DNA of 20,276 bases, taken from NCBI GenBank assembly GCA_938041275.1, contig CALISH010000041.1, positions 1-20,276 on the forward strand, written 5' to 3'. The DNA is from an uncultured Solobacterium sp. Its GTDB lineage: Bacteria; Bacillota_I; Bacilli_A; Erysipelotrichales; Erysipelotrichaceae. Of the stretch, positions 1-7,806 are shown piece after piece. The position numbers and the translations under genes are program-made. Positions within the stretch are counted from its first letter, which is position 1; every line of letters starts with the position of its first letter. The notes beneath the pieces were generated by a model, which worked only from the letters and a program-made list of their open reading frames with translations, was not told the origin of the DNA and searched no databases.

Positions 1-32
1 TTTATCGTGTTTTCCATACATAAATTATAACC

Positions 33-82
33 AAAAATAAAATGTCCTTCCTCTTAATTTAGAGGTCGGACATTTTATTTTA
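33..82 (-). terminator. Intrinsic terminator after the small membrane protein gene
   Basis: A perfect 14-bp inverted repeat (34-47 against 68-81, outer arm AAAATAAAATGTCC) encloses a second 5-bp stem (50-54 CCTCT with 61-65 AGAGG). The arms end in A-rich/T-rich tracts on both sides, so the hairpin could stop transcription from either direction. On the minus strand it lies about 30 bases after the stop codon of the small membrane protein gene. Confidence 0.85.
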
Positions 83-112
83 TAGGCTGTTATGCGTTAC
101 AGCCTCTTTCTA

Positions 113-328
113 TCATTCCTGATCTTTTGGTATTTTTCGATAAATCCAATAAGCCCTAACAAACAATACAATTGTAATCAAAATGAAAAATGTAATTGGT
201 GCCGATATCCAGGTAGCATTCATATAAATCTCCGCCAAGTAAATCTTAATAAAAAACTGTAGTGTGATACCCATCAAAACTAAAGCTGTTAAATAAACAC
301 ATAGGAATAATAACTTCTGTTTACTCAT
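113..328 (-). CDS. Small membrane protein of unknown function, two predicted helices
   Basis: The product is 71 residues and I do not recognise its family. Two hydrophobic stretches are visible, at about residues 6-26 and 44-63, with basic residues at the N-terminus (MSKQK) and after the second helix (YRKIPK). By the positive-inside rule this suggests both ends are cytoplasmic. A longer reading starts at 361, but I chose the ATG at 328 because GGGGGAG lies just upstream of it and no comparable site precedes the longer start. The gene is set off by a terminator on each side, so it is probably its own transcription unit rather than part of the oleate hydratase group. There are no cysteine pairs, charged repeats or motifs that hint at a job. 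Such small proteins can be toxins, regulators of a membrane partner, or plain hypothetical proteins, and nothing here decides between these. Confidence 0.6.
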   Translation of the reverse strand: MSKQKLLFLCVYLTALVLMGITLQFFIKIYLAEIYMNATWISAPITFFILITIVLFVRAYWIYRKIPKDQE

Positions 329-440
329 AAAACTCCCCCCTATAAATTTGAAATTAGACAAGTACTGGATGAATGATAAATATTAGTTTTTGATTATTGT
401 TGAATCGAATAAATACTATCTGCACCCATATTATACACCT

Positions 441-466
441 AAAAAAGGAAAGCAAATTGCTTTCCT
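441..466 (-). terminator. Intrinsic terminator after the oleate hydratase gene
   Basis: GGAAAGCAA (447-455) and TTGCTTTCC (457-465) form a perfect 9-bp inverted repeat around a single central base, so the effective loop is 3-5 bases. Six A residues at 441-446 give the U-tract on the minus strand. It starts about 18 bases after the hydratase stop codon. Confidence 0.88.
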
Positions 467-483
467 TGTCTTAGTAGAAGCTC

Positions 484-2280
484 CTATTTAATCAGTCCAC
501 TATTCTTTAATAGAATTTCAATATCTGTTCCCTTTACTCGATTCAACACTTGATTGAGTACAAATTTTTCGATAAAGGTTAAATCCTTTACTTCTGTAAT
601 TGGCTTTTTATCAATCGCGTAGTAACCTGCGCGCAATAATTCACGTACATCATACTTACTAGCCCAAACTTCAGGCACACCACGGTCAATATCTAATAGG
701 GTATAAACAGACTCCATACCTGTACGCATGGAATATTCTGTTGTAAAAATCGTATCTCTTGGTGTCTCTGCAAATTGACCGATAAAGGCAAAGTTCACTG
801 CTCCATCTGGCACAACCTTAGGACGATCTGATTCTTTACGTGGTTGGAAGAACGCATTGATATATGGCATGAAACATGTCGTTGTATTACATGCTTCTTG
901 TGCAAGCGAGGCAATCTTATCCGTCGGAACACCAATATGATATAACCACTCTTCACAAACCTCGATACCTGTGCATTCACGCATTGGCTTCTTGATATAG
1001 TTGCCTTCTTTATTCGTATTTAATGCGTATAACCAAATTAACACGAGACCTTTATCTTGTGACTTAAACTGTGGTTGACGGTTGATGGTCCATGATAGAT
1101 ACCAGTTATCAGTACTATCTTTTACGGTAACGATACCACCTGTCGTAACCTTACCAGTGCGTGGATCACGCTTGCAGATATTTGTGATATAGCGGATGAT
1201 TTCTTCATTTGAAGTAGCTACTGTCGCACTCATCCAGTTTGTCGCATTTACATCTGTACAGAAAGCTTCTGGGTTACCAAATTCACCATGCATTGCCTGT
1301 GCTGCGATTGCCTTCCACATATCCCAGGATTCACCATAGCCATTCTTTACGTTCGATAAATCCGGAACGTGTGTCTGGTCTCCATAACAGGAAGTATCCG
1401 TACAACATCCATTGGTAATAAATACAAGATCATCTTCAATTAAGTCAATGGATTGTTCAATCCCATCCTTCTTATACACGATTTGTCTAGCAATCTTCTT
1501 ATTGCCACGTGTTTCAATCACAACGTTCTTTACATCCATCCCGTATTCAATATGTACACCATGATTTTCCAAATACTTCACAAGTGGTAAAATCATGCTT
1601 TCATATTGGTTATACTTTGTAAAACGCAAAGCGCTAAAGTCAGGTAATCCATCAATATGATGTACATAGCGACATAGATAACGTTTCATCTCTAGTGCAC
1701 TGGACCACTTTTGGAAGGCGAACATCGTCTGCCAATATAACCAGAAGTTTGTATCCCAGAAGGAAACCGGTAATATATCCGAAATCTTCTTTCCTTCCAA
1801 ATCCTTTTCTGGTGTTAAGAATAATTTAGATAATGCCATTGCGGATTTCTTATCAAGTTTAAACTGCTTATCTGTATGCGCATCCTCACCACAATTTATA
1901 GTCGCTCTACATAGTGAATAGTTTGGATCACGTTTATTTAACCAATAATACTCATCTAAGACAGACACATCCGGTGTCTCAATAGAAGGCACATCACGGA
2001 AGGTATCCCACATTACTTCAAAGTGGTTATCCATTTCACGACCACCACGCATGAAGAAACCCTTCGTGACATCCTTACGTCCATCACAACTACCACCTGC
2101 AAGTGTAGCCTTTTCTAATAAGTGAATATGTTCTCCACTCATTTGTCCATCACGGACAAGATAAAACGCTGTTGTTAAACCAGCTAGACCTGTACCAATG
2201 ATATACGCTGATTTCTTATCAACATCCTTTGGCTTTAATGGTCTAGCAAATGACTCATAAGTTCCTGCTGAATAATACAT
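484..2280 (-). CDS. ohyA: Oleate hydratase (MCRA family, FAD-binding)
   Basis: This family adds water to the cis-9 double bond of unsaturated fatty acids such as oleate, giving 10-hydroxy acids (EC 4.2.1.53), with FAD in a structural role. Older annotation calls it the 67-kDa myosin-cross-reactive antigen. The 598-residue product is close to the usual length of about 590. Visible signatures are the dinucleotide-binding loop IIGTGLAGL at residues 27-35, RGGREM at 78-83 and KRYLCRYVHHIDGL at 199-212. Glu82 and Tyr201 fall at the positions I recall as catalytic in the Staphylococcus aureus enzyme. An in-frame extension reaches 2394, but I chose the ATG at 2280 because AAGGAGG sits 7 bases before it and the extension runs through the repeat block upstream. 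The gene follows a TetR gene in the same direction, with 129 bases between them. A likely role is detoxifying host or dietary unsaturated fatty acids at the membrane; that role is inferred. Confidence 0.95.
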   Translation of the reverse strand: MYYSAGTYESFARPLKPKDVDKKSAYIIGTGLAGLTTAFYLVRDGQMSGEHIHLLEKATLAGGSCDGRKDVTKGFFMRGGREMDNHFEVMWDTFRDVPSIETPDVSVLDEYYWLNKRDPNYSLCRATINCGEDAHTDKQFKLDKKSAMALSKLFLTPEKDLEGKKISDILPVSFWDTNFWLYWQTMFAFQKWSSALEMKRYLCRYVHHIDGLPDFSALRFTKYNQYESMILPLVKYLENHGVHIEYGMDVKNVVIETRGNKKIARQIVYKKDGIEQSIDLIEDDLVFITNGCCTDTSCYGDQTHVPDLSNVKNGYGESWDMWKAIAAQAMHGEFGNPEAFCTDVNATNWMSATVATSNEEIIRYITNICKRDPRTGKVTTGGIVTVKDSTDNWYLSWTINRQPQFKSQDKGLVLIWLYALNTNKEGNYIKKPMRECTGIEVCEEWLYHIGVPTDKIASLAQEACNTTTCFMPYINAFFQPRKESDRPKVVPDGAVNFAFIGQFAETPRDTIFTTEYSMRTGMESVYTLLDIDRGVPEVWASKYDVRELLRAGYYAIDKKPITEVKDLTFIEKFVLNQVLNRVKGTDIEILLKNSGLIK

Positions 2281-2352
2281 ATGAAATCCTCCTTCATCCA
2301 TATGCATCATATCAATTCTATATACTTTTTCATTTATCATGGTACATAAAAA

Positions 2353-2406
2353 GATAAAAGTTTTATCACTTTTCTCATTGTGATAAAACTTCATACTTTG
2401 ATAAAA
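2353..2406. promoter_or_regulatory. GATAAAA/TTTTATC repeat block, candidate TetR operator
   Basis: AGTTTTATCAC (2359-2369) and GTGATAAAACT (2380-2390) form a perfect 11-bp inverted repeat with a 10-base spacer. GATAAAA at 2353-2359 also pairs with TTTTATC at 2361-2367, and a fourth copy of GATAAAA lies at 2400-2406. The block sits in the 129-base gap between the tetR stop codon and the oleate hydratase start, 70-125 bases before that start. This is where an operator for the adjacent TetR protein would be expected. The symmetry is seen directly; binding by this regulator is inferred. There is no U-tract, so a terminator is unlikely. Confidence 0.6.
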
Positions 2407-2409
2407 ATT

Positions 2410-2964
2410 TTAATACTGAAATCTAGTTAGAGACGCACGAATGGAACCCTTAATCAGTTTATTCAAGCGCTCCACAATTTCTTGTGGGTTCTCTTTCATA
2501 TCCTCTTTGATCCAATCTAACATGATACCGATAAAGATATAAGAATATGCATGTACGATAAATGTCTTATCCTCTTCCCGTACGTTGAGTCCATCTGCTT
2601 CTTCGTTAACGACATTTAGAATCAAGTCTTCTACGAGTGGTCGCAAGTAGATTTCAACCTGTTCACGATGAACGCAGCGATAAACATTCATAATAAATGG
2701 TTTATTTGCTTGTACAGCTTCTAAAATCTGTAGGAAACCCTGTTGCCAAGTGTCATAGGTCTTCTTCTCATCTAACGCACGCTTTGCGTCTGTTAGACAA
2801 GCCCATTCAACCAAATCATAGATATCTTTGAAGTGATAGTAGAATGTCATGCGATTCATACCACAGTCTTCCGTTAAATCACTGATTGTGATTTTCGATA
2901 ATGGCTTCTTCAACAACAAATTCTTGAGTGATTGTTCTAAAGCACGTTTCGTTACTTGTGACAT
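2410..2964 (-). CDS. TetR/AcrR family transcriptional regulator
   Basis: The product is 184 residues, normal for a TetR repressor. The N-terminal helix-turn-helix spans about residues 25-46 (ITISDLTEDCGMN then RMTFYYHFKD), with the family's typical YYHFKD end of the recognition helix. The rest is helical and would bind an effector and form the dimer. It resembles the TetR_C_8 branch (DhaS-like regulators), though I hold that subfamily loosely. AAAGGAGG just before the ATG supports the start. It lies 27 bases after the decarboxylase gene and 129 bases before the oleate hydratase gene, all in one direction, so it may regulate the hydratase from the repeat block at 2353-2406 and be transcribed with the upstream enzymes. 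A fatty acid or acyl-CoA is a reasonable guess for the ligand because of the neighbour, but the sequence does not show it. Confidence 0.9.
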   Translation of the reverse strand: MSQVTKRALEQSLKNLLLKKPLSKITISDLTEDCGMNRMTFYYHFKDIYDLVEWACLTDAKRALDEKKTYDTWQQGFLQILEAVQANKPFIMNVYRCVHREQVEIYLRPLVEDLILNVVNEEADGLNVREEDKTFIVHAYSYIFIGIMLDWIKEDMKENPQEIVERLNKLIKGSIRASLTRFQY

Positions 2965-2991
2965 ACTACCTCCTTTACAATCAAATGATAA

Positions 2992-4170
2992 CTAGTAATT
3001 TTGAATCGTATTGATTGGATAAGATTCTTGCATTTGTCTTGCGATGGTGTATTCATTCTCTGCTGTACGCAATAGAATCAGTGGCATCGTACGACTTAAG
3101 AATAAGTGAATACCTTCAGTAACAGAATACGCACCACAGTTATTGAAAGCTAAATAATCACCCTCTTGCAAGCCTTGTAACGTCACGTCTCTGACTAGTA
3201 CATCTGCAGTTGTACAAAGACTACCGCATAGACACCAATTCTTTTCTGTACGGTCATCACATGCATGCAAGTGCTGAATATGTGGCACTTTCATACCCAT
3301 CATCTGACCATAATAGTTAAGATGATTCATACCACCATCTACAATACAGTAATTTACACCTTCATTAGACTTACAATCCATTGCACGTGTGATATATGTT
3401 CCACAGAATGTGGAATAGAATCTACCCATTTCAATTGTTAAATCCACAACCTCAGATAACTCTTTCAACTTCTCATGAACATTCTCAAGAGGTTTTAGTG
3501 TATCACTAAAATCATCCCCTTCAAATAGCGGAACAGAGAGTCCTGGACCATATTCAATCTGTTCAACTTTACGATTGAATGTTGTTTGAATCTCTTTGAT
3601 TAATTCCAACAACATATCCAACTCTTTGATTTGTTTATCGTTCTTCTTACGTTGTGTACCCGCAAAGTAGTGAATCCCCTTTACAATCACGTTTGGATAT
3701 TTCTCTTCATTTGCATAGATTGAGAATAAATCATCCTTGGACATACCAAACTGACTTCCCGCATTCAAACGTGGTAGAATTTCCACCTTCTTTTGGTACT
3801 TTCCGGCAACACGATTGACAATATCCATGTGTAATAGAGATTCTGCTGTGTAATGAATCACACCATATTCCATCGCATCTGTGACATCCACTTCTGTCTT
3901 ATTGACACCAGAATATAAAATCTTGGTTGGTTCTACACGAAGTGCTTTACAGATGGATAACTCTCCTGGGCTACACACTTCTAACTTATCAGTAATTTCT
4001 GCCATCGTCGGAATCAAGAATGGATTTGCCTTGATGGAATAACATAGATGATATGCACCACCTACAATTTCTCTCATCTTTTTAACACGTTCTTTCACCG
4101 CTTCTAAATCAAAGATAAAACAAGGTGTTTGATAATGTTCTGCGATATACTTTAGTTCTTTTTCTTGCAT
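2992..4170 (-). CDS. Fold-type III PLP-dependent amino-acid decarboxylase (LysA/BtrK-like)
   Basis: The 392-residue protein has the alanine-racemase-like TIM barrel and C-terminal beta domain of diaminopimelate/ornithine/carboxynorspermidine decarboxylases. Lys47 in YSIKAN would hold PLP, and His167 in GIHYFAG would stack on the cofactor. EMGR at 247-250 replaces the usual EPGR phosphate-binding motif. VDGGMNH at 277-283, SLCTTADVL at 317-325 with catalytic Cys319, and CGAYSVTEG at 345-353 complete the active site. The family removes the alpha-carboxylate of a free or carrier-bound amino acid. The start codon overlaps the stop of the adenylating enzyme gene (TAATG), so the two are translationally coupled and probably act in one pathway. 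A known precedent is BtrK of butirosin biosynthesis, which decarboxylates a glutamyl group attached to an acyl carrier protein. It is unlikely to be the lysine-pathway LysA, since the motifs diverge and no lysine gene is nearby; the substrate is unknown. Confidence 0.85.
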   Translation of the reverse strand: MQEKELKYIAEHYQTPCFIFDLEAVKERVKKMREIVGGAYHLCYSIKANPFLIPTMAEITDKLEVCSPGELSICKALRVEPTKILYSGVNKTEVDVTDAMEYGVIHYTAESLLHMDIVNRVAGKYQKKVEILPRLNAGSQFGMSKDDLFSIYANEEKYPNVIVKGIHYFAGTQRKKNDKQIKELDMLLELIKEIQTTFNRKVEQIEYGPGLSVPLFEGDDFSDTLKPLENVHEKLKELSEVVDLTIEMGRFYSTFCGTYITRAMDCKSNEGVNYCIVDGGMNHLNYYGQMMGMKVPHIQHLHACDDRTEKNWCLCGSLCTTADVLVRDVTLQGLQEGDYLAFNNCGAYSVTEGIHLFLSRTMPLILLRTAENEYTIARQMQESYPINTIQNY

Positions 4171-5693
4171 TATTCGATTCCTTCCATCTTCTTTAATACG
4201 GCACGATCAATCTTGCCGTTCTTTGTCATTGGCATTTCATCCAAGTGTACTAACTTGTTCGGTACCATGTAGCTTGGCATAACAACCTTAAGTTCGTTAT
4301 GTAATTCTTTTTGATCACGTTCACCTAACCAGAATAAGTAGATTCGTTTCTTATTGTGATCATAGATTGCACAGGCACGCACAACACCACTACGTCCTTG
4401 TACTAGACTTTCAATTTCACCTAGTTCAATGCGATGTCCTAAGTGCTTAATTTGGAAGTCTTTACGTCCAATATAAACAAGTTCTCCTTGTTCGTTGCAT
4501 TTCGCAAGGTCACCTGTACGATACATGCGTTCATAGTACACAGTGTTCAATGGATTCTGTACAAATACAGCTGCTGTCTTTTCAGCGTCATGATAATACC
4601 CTAACGCAAGACAAGCACCTGCCACACAGATTTCACCACTTTCATTTGGTGTATCAACCAATTTATTATCATCAGAAAGTAGGAATACCTTCTCATTATC
4701 AAACGCTGAACCAATTGGAATAATTTCATCTGCACTATACTCACGATTCTCTAAACGATAGTATGTGCAGTTACATGTAATCTCTGTAGGTCCATATAAG
4801 TTAATAAACTCTGCTTTTGGACAATTCTTCATCCAGATATTCAAGTGCTTAATTGGCATAACTTCTCCACTGAACATCACCAGACGAATTGTCTCAGGAT
4901 TACGGTAACCAAATCCATTCATAATGGACACAAAACACATCGCACTAACAGCCCATGTTAATACAGTTACCTGATGGTCACACAAAAAATCCATCAAATG
5001 AGTTGGATTACTGAAGAACTCACGTGGAATCAGTTCTACTCTAGCACCCACATAGATACTACTGTAGATATCTTTAACTGATACATCAAAATCAAACGGT
5101 GCTTGGTTGGCAATACGATCATCAGCACAAATTCCAGATACCTTCACAAATTCTGGAATAAAGTCAATGACCGATCCATGTCCAACAACAACGCCCTTTG
5201 GCACACCAGTGGAACCACTGGTAAAGTTCACGTAGAGAGGATCTGTACTAGCTGCTTGTTTACGAATCCCTGCAAGCATGTTTTCATTAATGATACCTTC
5301 ATTGATGATATCTTCAACCTTTAAAATATTAGCTGTAGGGCCTAGTTTTTCACGTGCTTCTTCATAGAAACGTTCATTACTCAAGATTACTTTTGGGCTT
5401 AATACTTCAATAATCTTTTCCACACGACCAATTGGTTGTCTTGTGTCAATCAGAGAGTAGAATCCACCTGCATATACCGCACCATACATTGCGGCTAGCG
5501 TTGTATTACTCTTTTCCATATACATCGCAACCGCCTGACGAGGTTGGATATATTTTGCAAGTTTGGTTCCGAGAATCTTGGCATCTTTTACTAACTCTTC
5601 ATATGCCATCTCTGCGGTTTCATCTGCGACCGCAATCTTACTTGGATGTTTTTGACAAGAGGCTTCTAGCCACTCAAGAATATTCTTTGTCAT
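4170..5693 (-). CDS. Stand-alone amino-acid adenylating enzyme (DltA-like, ANL superfamily)
   Basis: The 507-residue enzyme would activate an amino acid with ATP and load it onto the phosphopantetheine arm of a carrier protein. The core motifs are in order: A3 FTSGSTGVPKG (157-167), A4 with FDFDVS (200-205), A5 NLYGPTE (298-304), A7 YRTGDLA (391-397), A8 starting GRKDFQIK (409-416) and A10 TKNGKIDR (490-497) with catalytic Lys494. Asp203 matches the residue that binds the alpha-amino group in amino-acid adenylation domains, so the substrate is probably an alpha-amino acid. Length and layout fit DltA, but in the segment equivalent to DltA's MFCGEV the cysteine linked to D-alanine selectivity is serine (MFSGEV, Ser275). 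There are no dltB, dltC or dltD genes beside it. AGGAGT precedes the ATG. It is the first gene of the set and overlaps the decarboxylase start by one base. I would not call it dltA. Confidence 0.85.
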   Translation of the reverse strand: MTKNILEWLEASCQKHPSKIAVADETAEMAYEELVKDAKILGTKLAKYIQPRQAVAMYMEKSNTTLAAMYGAVYAGGFYSLIDTRQPIGRVEKIIEVLSPKVILSNERFYEEAREKLGPTANILKVEDIINEGIINENMLAGIRKQAASTDPLYVNFTSGSTGVPKGVVVGHGSVIDFIPEFVKVSGICADDRIANQAPFDFDVSVKDIYSSIYVGARVELIPREFFSNPTHLMDFLCDHQVTVLTWAVSAMCFVSIMNGFGYRNPETIRLVMFSGEVMPIKHLNIWMKNCPKAEFINLYGPTEITCNCTYYRLENREYSADEIIPIGSAFDNEKVFLLSDDNKLVDTPNESGEICVAGACLALGYYHDAEKTAAVFVQNPLNTVYYERMYRTGDLAKCNEQGELVYIGRKDFQIKHLGHRIELGEIESLVQGRSGVVRACAIYDHNKKRIYLFWLGERDQKELHNELKVVMPSYMVPNKLVHLDEMPMTKNGKIDRAVLKKMEGIE

Positions 5694-5718
5694 AGTTTTT
5701 ACTCCTAACGTATCTATT

Positions 5719-5748
5719 TTACTATGTTCATCGATTTTTGAATGTAAA
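5719..5748 (-). promoter_or_regulatory. Candidate promoter for the adenylase-decarboxylase genes
   Basis: On the minus strand TTTACA (5743-5748) and TAGTAA (5719-5724) are separated by 18 bases, in the 70-base gap between the prmC terminator and the adenylase start. The -35 is decent and the -10 weak. Position after a terminator makes a promoter here likely; the exact hexamers are uncertain. Confidence 0.3.
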
Positions 5749-5764
5749 ATTTATCTGAAAACAC

Positions 5765-5789
5765 AAAAATGGAGGATTCCTCCATTTTT
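5765..5789 (-). terminator. Intrinsic terminator after prmC
   Basis: AAAAATGGAGG (5765-5775) pairs perfectly with CCTCCATTTTT (5779-5789) over 11 bp with a 3-base loop. The T-rich arm follows on the minus strand. It overlaps the prmC stop codon and separates the prfA-prmC unit from the adenylase set. Confidence 0.9.
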
Positions 5790-6642
5790 AACAATTAAAA
5801 TATACAAACAACATGCGGTCTTTACCATTCATGTCTTTGAGTATTTCATAACGAGCATCCGGTAACATCTCTTCTACCAGTTTACTCATGCGTTCACGCT
5901 GATCCCACCCCATCTCAAAAGCCATGAATGCCTTTTTATTGAGTACTTTTTTACAATCCTTAAAGATCATGCGATAGAACTTTAGGCCATCCTCACCACC
6001 AAATAAGGCCACATGAGGCTCAAAGTCCACAACAGAAGTTTCCATCTGTTCGTCCTGTGGGATGTATGGAGGATTGGAAATTAATACATCCAAATGACGA
6101 TTTGTGTCAATTAATGGTTGTAACATATCTCCTGCGGTAAAGTCGATATCTACTTCGTTATTTTTCGCATTCTGACGCGCAGTGACCAAAGCTTCTTCAC
6201 TGATATCTGTTGCGTGCATCTTTACACGACTTTCTTCTTTTGCGACTGTAATCGCAATAGCACCAGAACCTGTTCCAACATCTGCACATTCTACAATTTC
6301 CTGTGTTGGGAAGATTTCATCAATACGAGATAATATCAATGCACAGAGTTCCTCTGTTTCACAACGTGGAATTAATACATCTTCATTCACAATCATCTTA
6401 TATCCATAGAACCATGAATAGCCTAATACATGTGCCATAGGTTCCTGTTTTAAGATTCTTTCCATGCCTGCATGGAATTCATTTGCGAGAGCTTCTGGCA
6501 TCTCATCATCAATATGCATAAACAAATCATAGCGTTCACGTTGAGAGATTTCTAGAAGATATGCCATAACAGTTTCCGCAGAAATATCATTCTTTAAACA
6601 CTCCTTTTCGTATTGCTTAATTGTTTTCGCAAATGTACTCAC
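5788..6642 (-). CDS. prmC: Release factor glutamine methyltransferase PrmC (HemK)
   Basis: PrmC methylates the glutamine of the GGQ motif in release factors 1 and 2 using S-adenosylmethionine, which improves termination. The 284-residue length is typical. The SAM-binding loop DVGTGSGAIAI is at residues 121-131 and the diagnostic substrate-binding motif NPPY at 190-193, followed by IPQDE. An N-terminal helical domain of about 75 residues precedes the methyltransferase core and would contact the release factor. The start is GTG at 6642, overlapping the prfA stop codon as GTGA, with GAGGAG upstream inside prfA. The pairing with its own substrate gene is conserved across Firmicutes and supports both calls. 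Confidence 0.96.
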   Translation of the reverse strand: MSTFAKTIKQYEKECLKNDISAETVMAYLLEISQRERYDLFMHIDDEMPEALANEFHAGMERILKQEPMAHVLGYSWFYGYKMIVNEDVLIPRCETEELCALILSRIDEIFPTQEIVECADVGTGSGAIAITVAKEESRVKMHATDISEEALVTARQNAKNNEVDIDFTAGDMLQPLIDTNRHLDVLISNPPYIPQDEQMETSVVDFEPHVALFGGEDGLKFYRMIFKDCKKVLNKKAFMAFEMGWDQRERMSKLVEEMLPDARYEILKDMNGKDRMLFVYFNC

Positions 6643-7715
6643 AACTGTGTCTCCTCGAGTTTTCTCTTTTCTTCTTCTGCTAGTAAGCCCTCAATCACAC
6701 CATCAAGTTTACCTTCCATGATACGGTCTAACTGTGTAATCGTTAAACCAATACGGTGATCCGTCACACGGTTTTGTGGGTAGTTATATGTTCTAATCTT
6801 TTCAGAACGATCACCAGTACCAATCTTGGCACGGCGAATCTTACCAGCTTCTTCTTCCTGAATACGCTTGAGTTCTTCGTATACACGTGCACGGATTAAG
6901 CGCATCGCTGTCTCACGGTTTTCAATCTGTGAACGTCCATCTTGGCAGTTTACCGTAATACCTGTAGGAACGTGCACGATACGTACTGCAGAATCCGTCT
7001 TATTGATGTGCTGTCCACCAGCCCCAGAAGCACGGTGTGTTTCAATCGTTAAATCCTTTGGATCAATTTCAATATCGGTATCTTCCGCTTCCGGTTGACA
7101 TAGTACGGTTGCGGTAGAAGTATGAATACGTCCCTGTGTTTCTGTCTTTGGTACACGCTGTACACGGTGTACACCAGATTCAAACTTTAATTCCTTATAT
7201 ACATCTGTTCCCTTTACAGAGAAGATAATCTGCGTATATCCACCTGCTTCACTGACAGAAGCTTCAAGAACCTGTACTTTCCAGCCCTTACTTTCAGCGT
7301 ACTTACTATACATACGATATAAGTCACCAGCGAAGATATTACCCTCATCTCCACCTGCACCACCACGGATTTCCATGATGACATCATGGTCATCATCTGG
7401 ATCACGTGGCACAAGTAAGTGCTGAATTCTTTCTAACAAGGCTTCACGCTCTGGTTCGCACTCATCTTTCTCCATACGAGCCATCTCTTTGAGTTCAGGA
7501 TCATTCTCCTTTAACATCTCATCTGCTTGTACAATACGAGAGTCTAACTCTAAAAGTTGGTGATACGCATCAACCGGTTGCGTTAATCTTGCCTGTTCTT
7601 TGGATAATTTTGTAAGGAGCTTAGGATCTGACATTACCTTTTCATCCATAAGCTTCTCTACGATTTCTTTATATTGTTTTTCTATTTCACTTAATTTTGT
7701 TCTTACTGCGTCCAT
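6639..7715 (-). CDS. prfA: Peptide chain release factor 1
   Basis: RF1 reads UAA and UAG at the ribosomal A site and triggers peptide release. With the chosen start the protein has 358 residues, as in Bacillus and E. coli. The codon-reading tripeptide is Pro-Lys-Thr at 189-191 (the RF1-type PxT, not the SPF of RF2). The catalytic GGQ is at 233-235 within SGAGGQHINKTDSA. The coiled N-terminal domain is rich in Lys/Glu. A GTG four codons upstream (7727) is in frame, but GTGGAG is placed well as the ribosome binding site for the ATG at 7715, so I took that one. A TATAAT lies just after the rpmE terminator, so prfA-prmC probably has its own promoter; no clear -35 is visible. Confidence 0.97.
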   Translation of the reverse strand: MDAVRTKLSEIEKQYKEIVEKLMDEKVMSDPKLLTKLSKEQARLTQPVDAYHQLLELDSRIVQADEMLKENDPELKEMARMEKDECEPEREALLERIQHLLVPRDPDDDHDVIMEIRGGAGGDEGNIFAGDLYRMYSKYAESKGWKVQVLEASVSEAGGYTQIIFSVKGTDVYKELKFESGVHRVQRVPKTETQGRIHTSTATVLCQPEAEDTDIEIDPKDLTIETHRASGAGGQHINKTDSAVRIVHVPTGITVNCQDGRSQIENRETAMRLIRARVYEELKRIQEEEAGKIRRAKIGTGDRSEKIRTYNYPQNRVTDHRIGLTITQLDRIMEGKLDGVIEGLLAEEEKRKLEETQL

Positions 7716-7776
7716 AGTATTCTCCACATATTTTCCATAACAACTTTAACATAGATTATATTCTTTGTATTCAAAG

Positions 7777-7802
7777 AAAAAGGTCCGGAATTATACCGGA
7801 CC
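7777..7802 (-). terminator. Intrinsic terminator after rpmE
   Basis: GGTCCGG (7782-7788) pairs with CCGGACC (7796-7802) over 7 G/C-rich base pairs with a 7-base loop. Five A residues at 7777-7781 give the U-tract on the minus strand. It starts 4 bases after the rpmE stop codon. Confidence 0.9.
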
Positions 7803-7806
7803 GGCT

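Noticed and set aside
2281..2394. In-frame N-terminal extension of oleate hydratase by 38 residues
   Set aside because: A strong AAGGAGG sits just before the inner ATG at 2280, the family length fits the shorter form, and the extension runs through the palindromic repeats.
2992..4170. Annotation as lysA, diaminopimelate decarboxylase
   Set aside because: EMGR replaces EPGR, the C-terminal motifs differ, and no lysine-pathway genes are nearby.
4170..5693. Annotation as dltA for teichoic acid D-alanylation
   Set aside because: There are no dltB, dltC or dltD genes, the D-alanine-selectivity cysteine is serine, and the gene is coupled to a decarboxylase.
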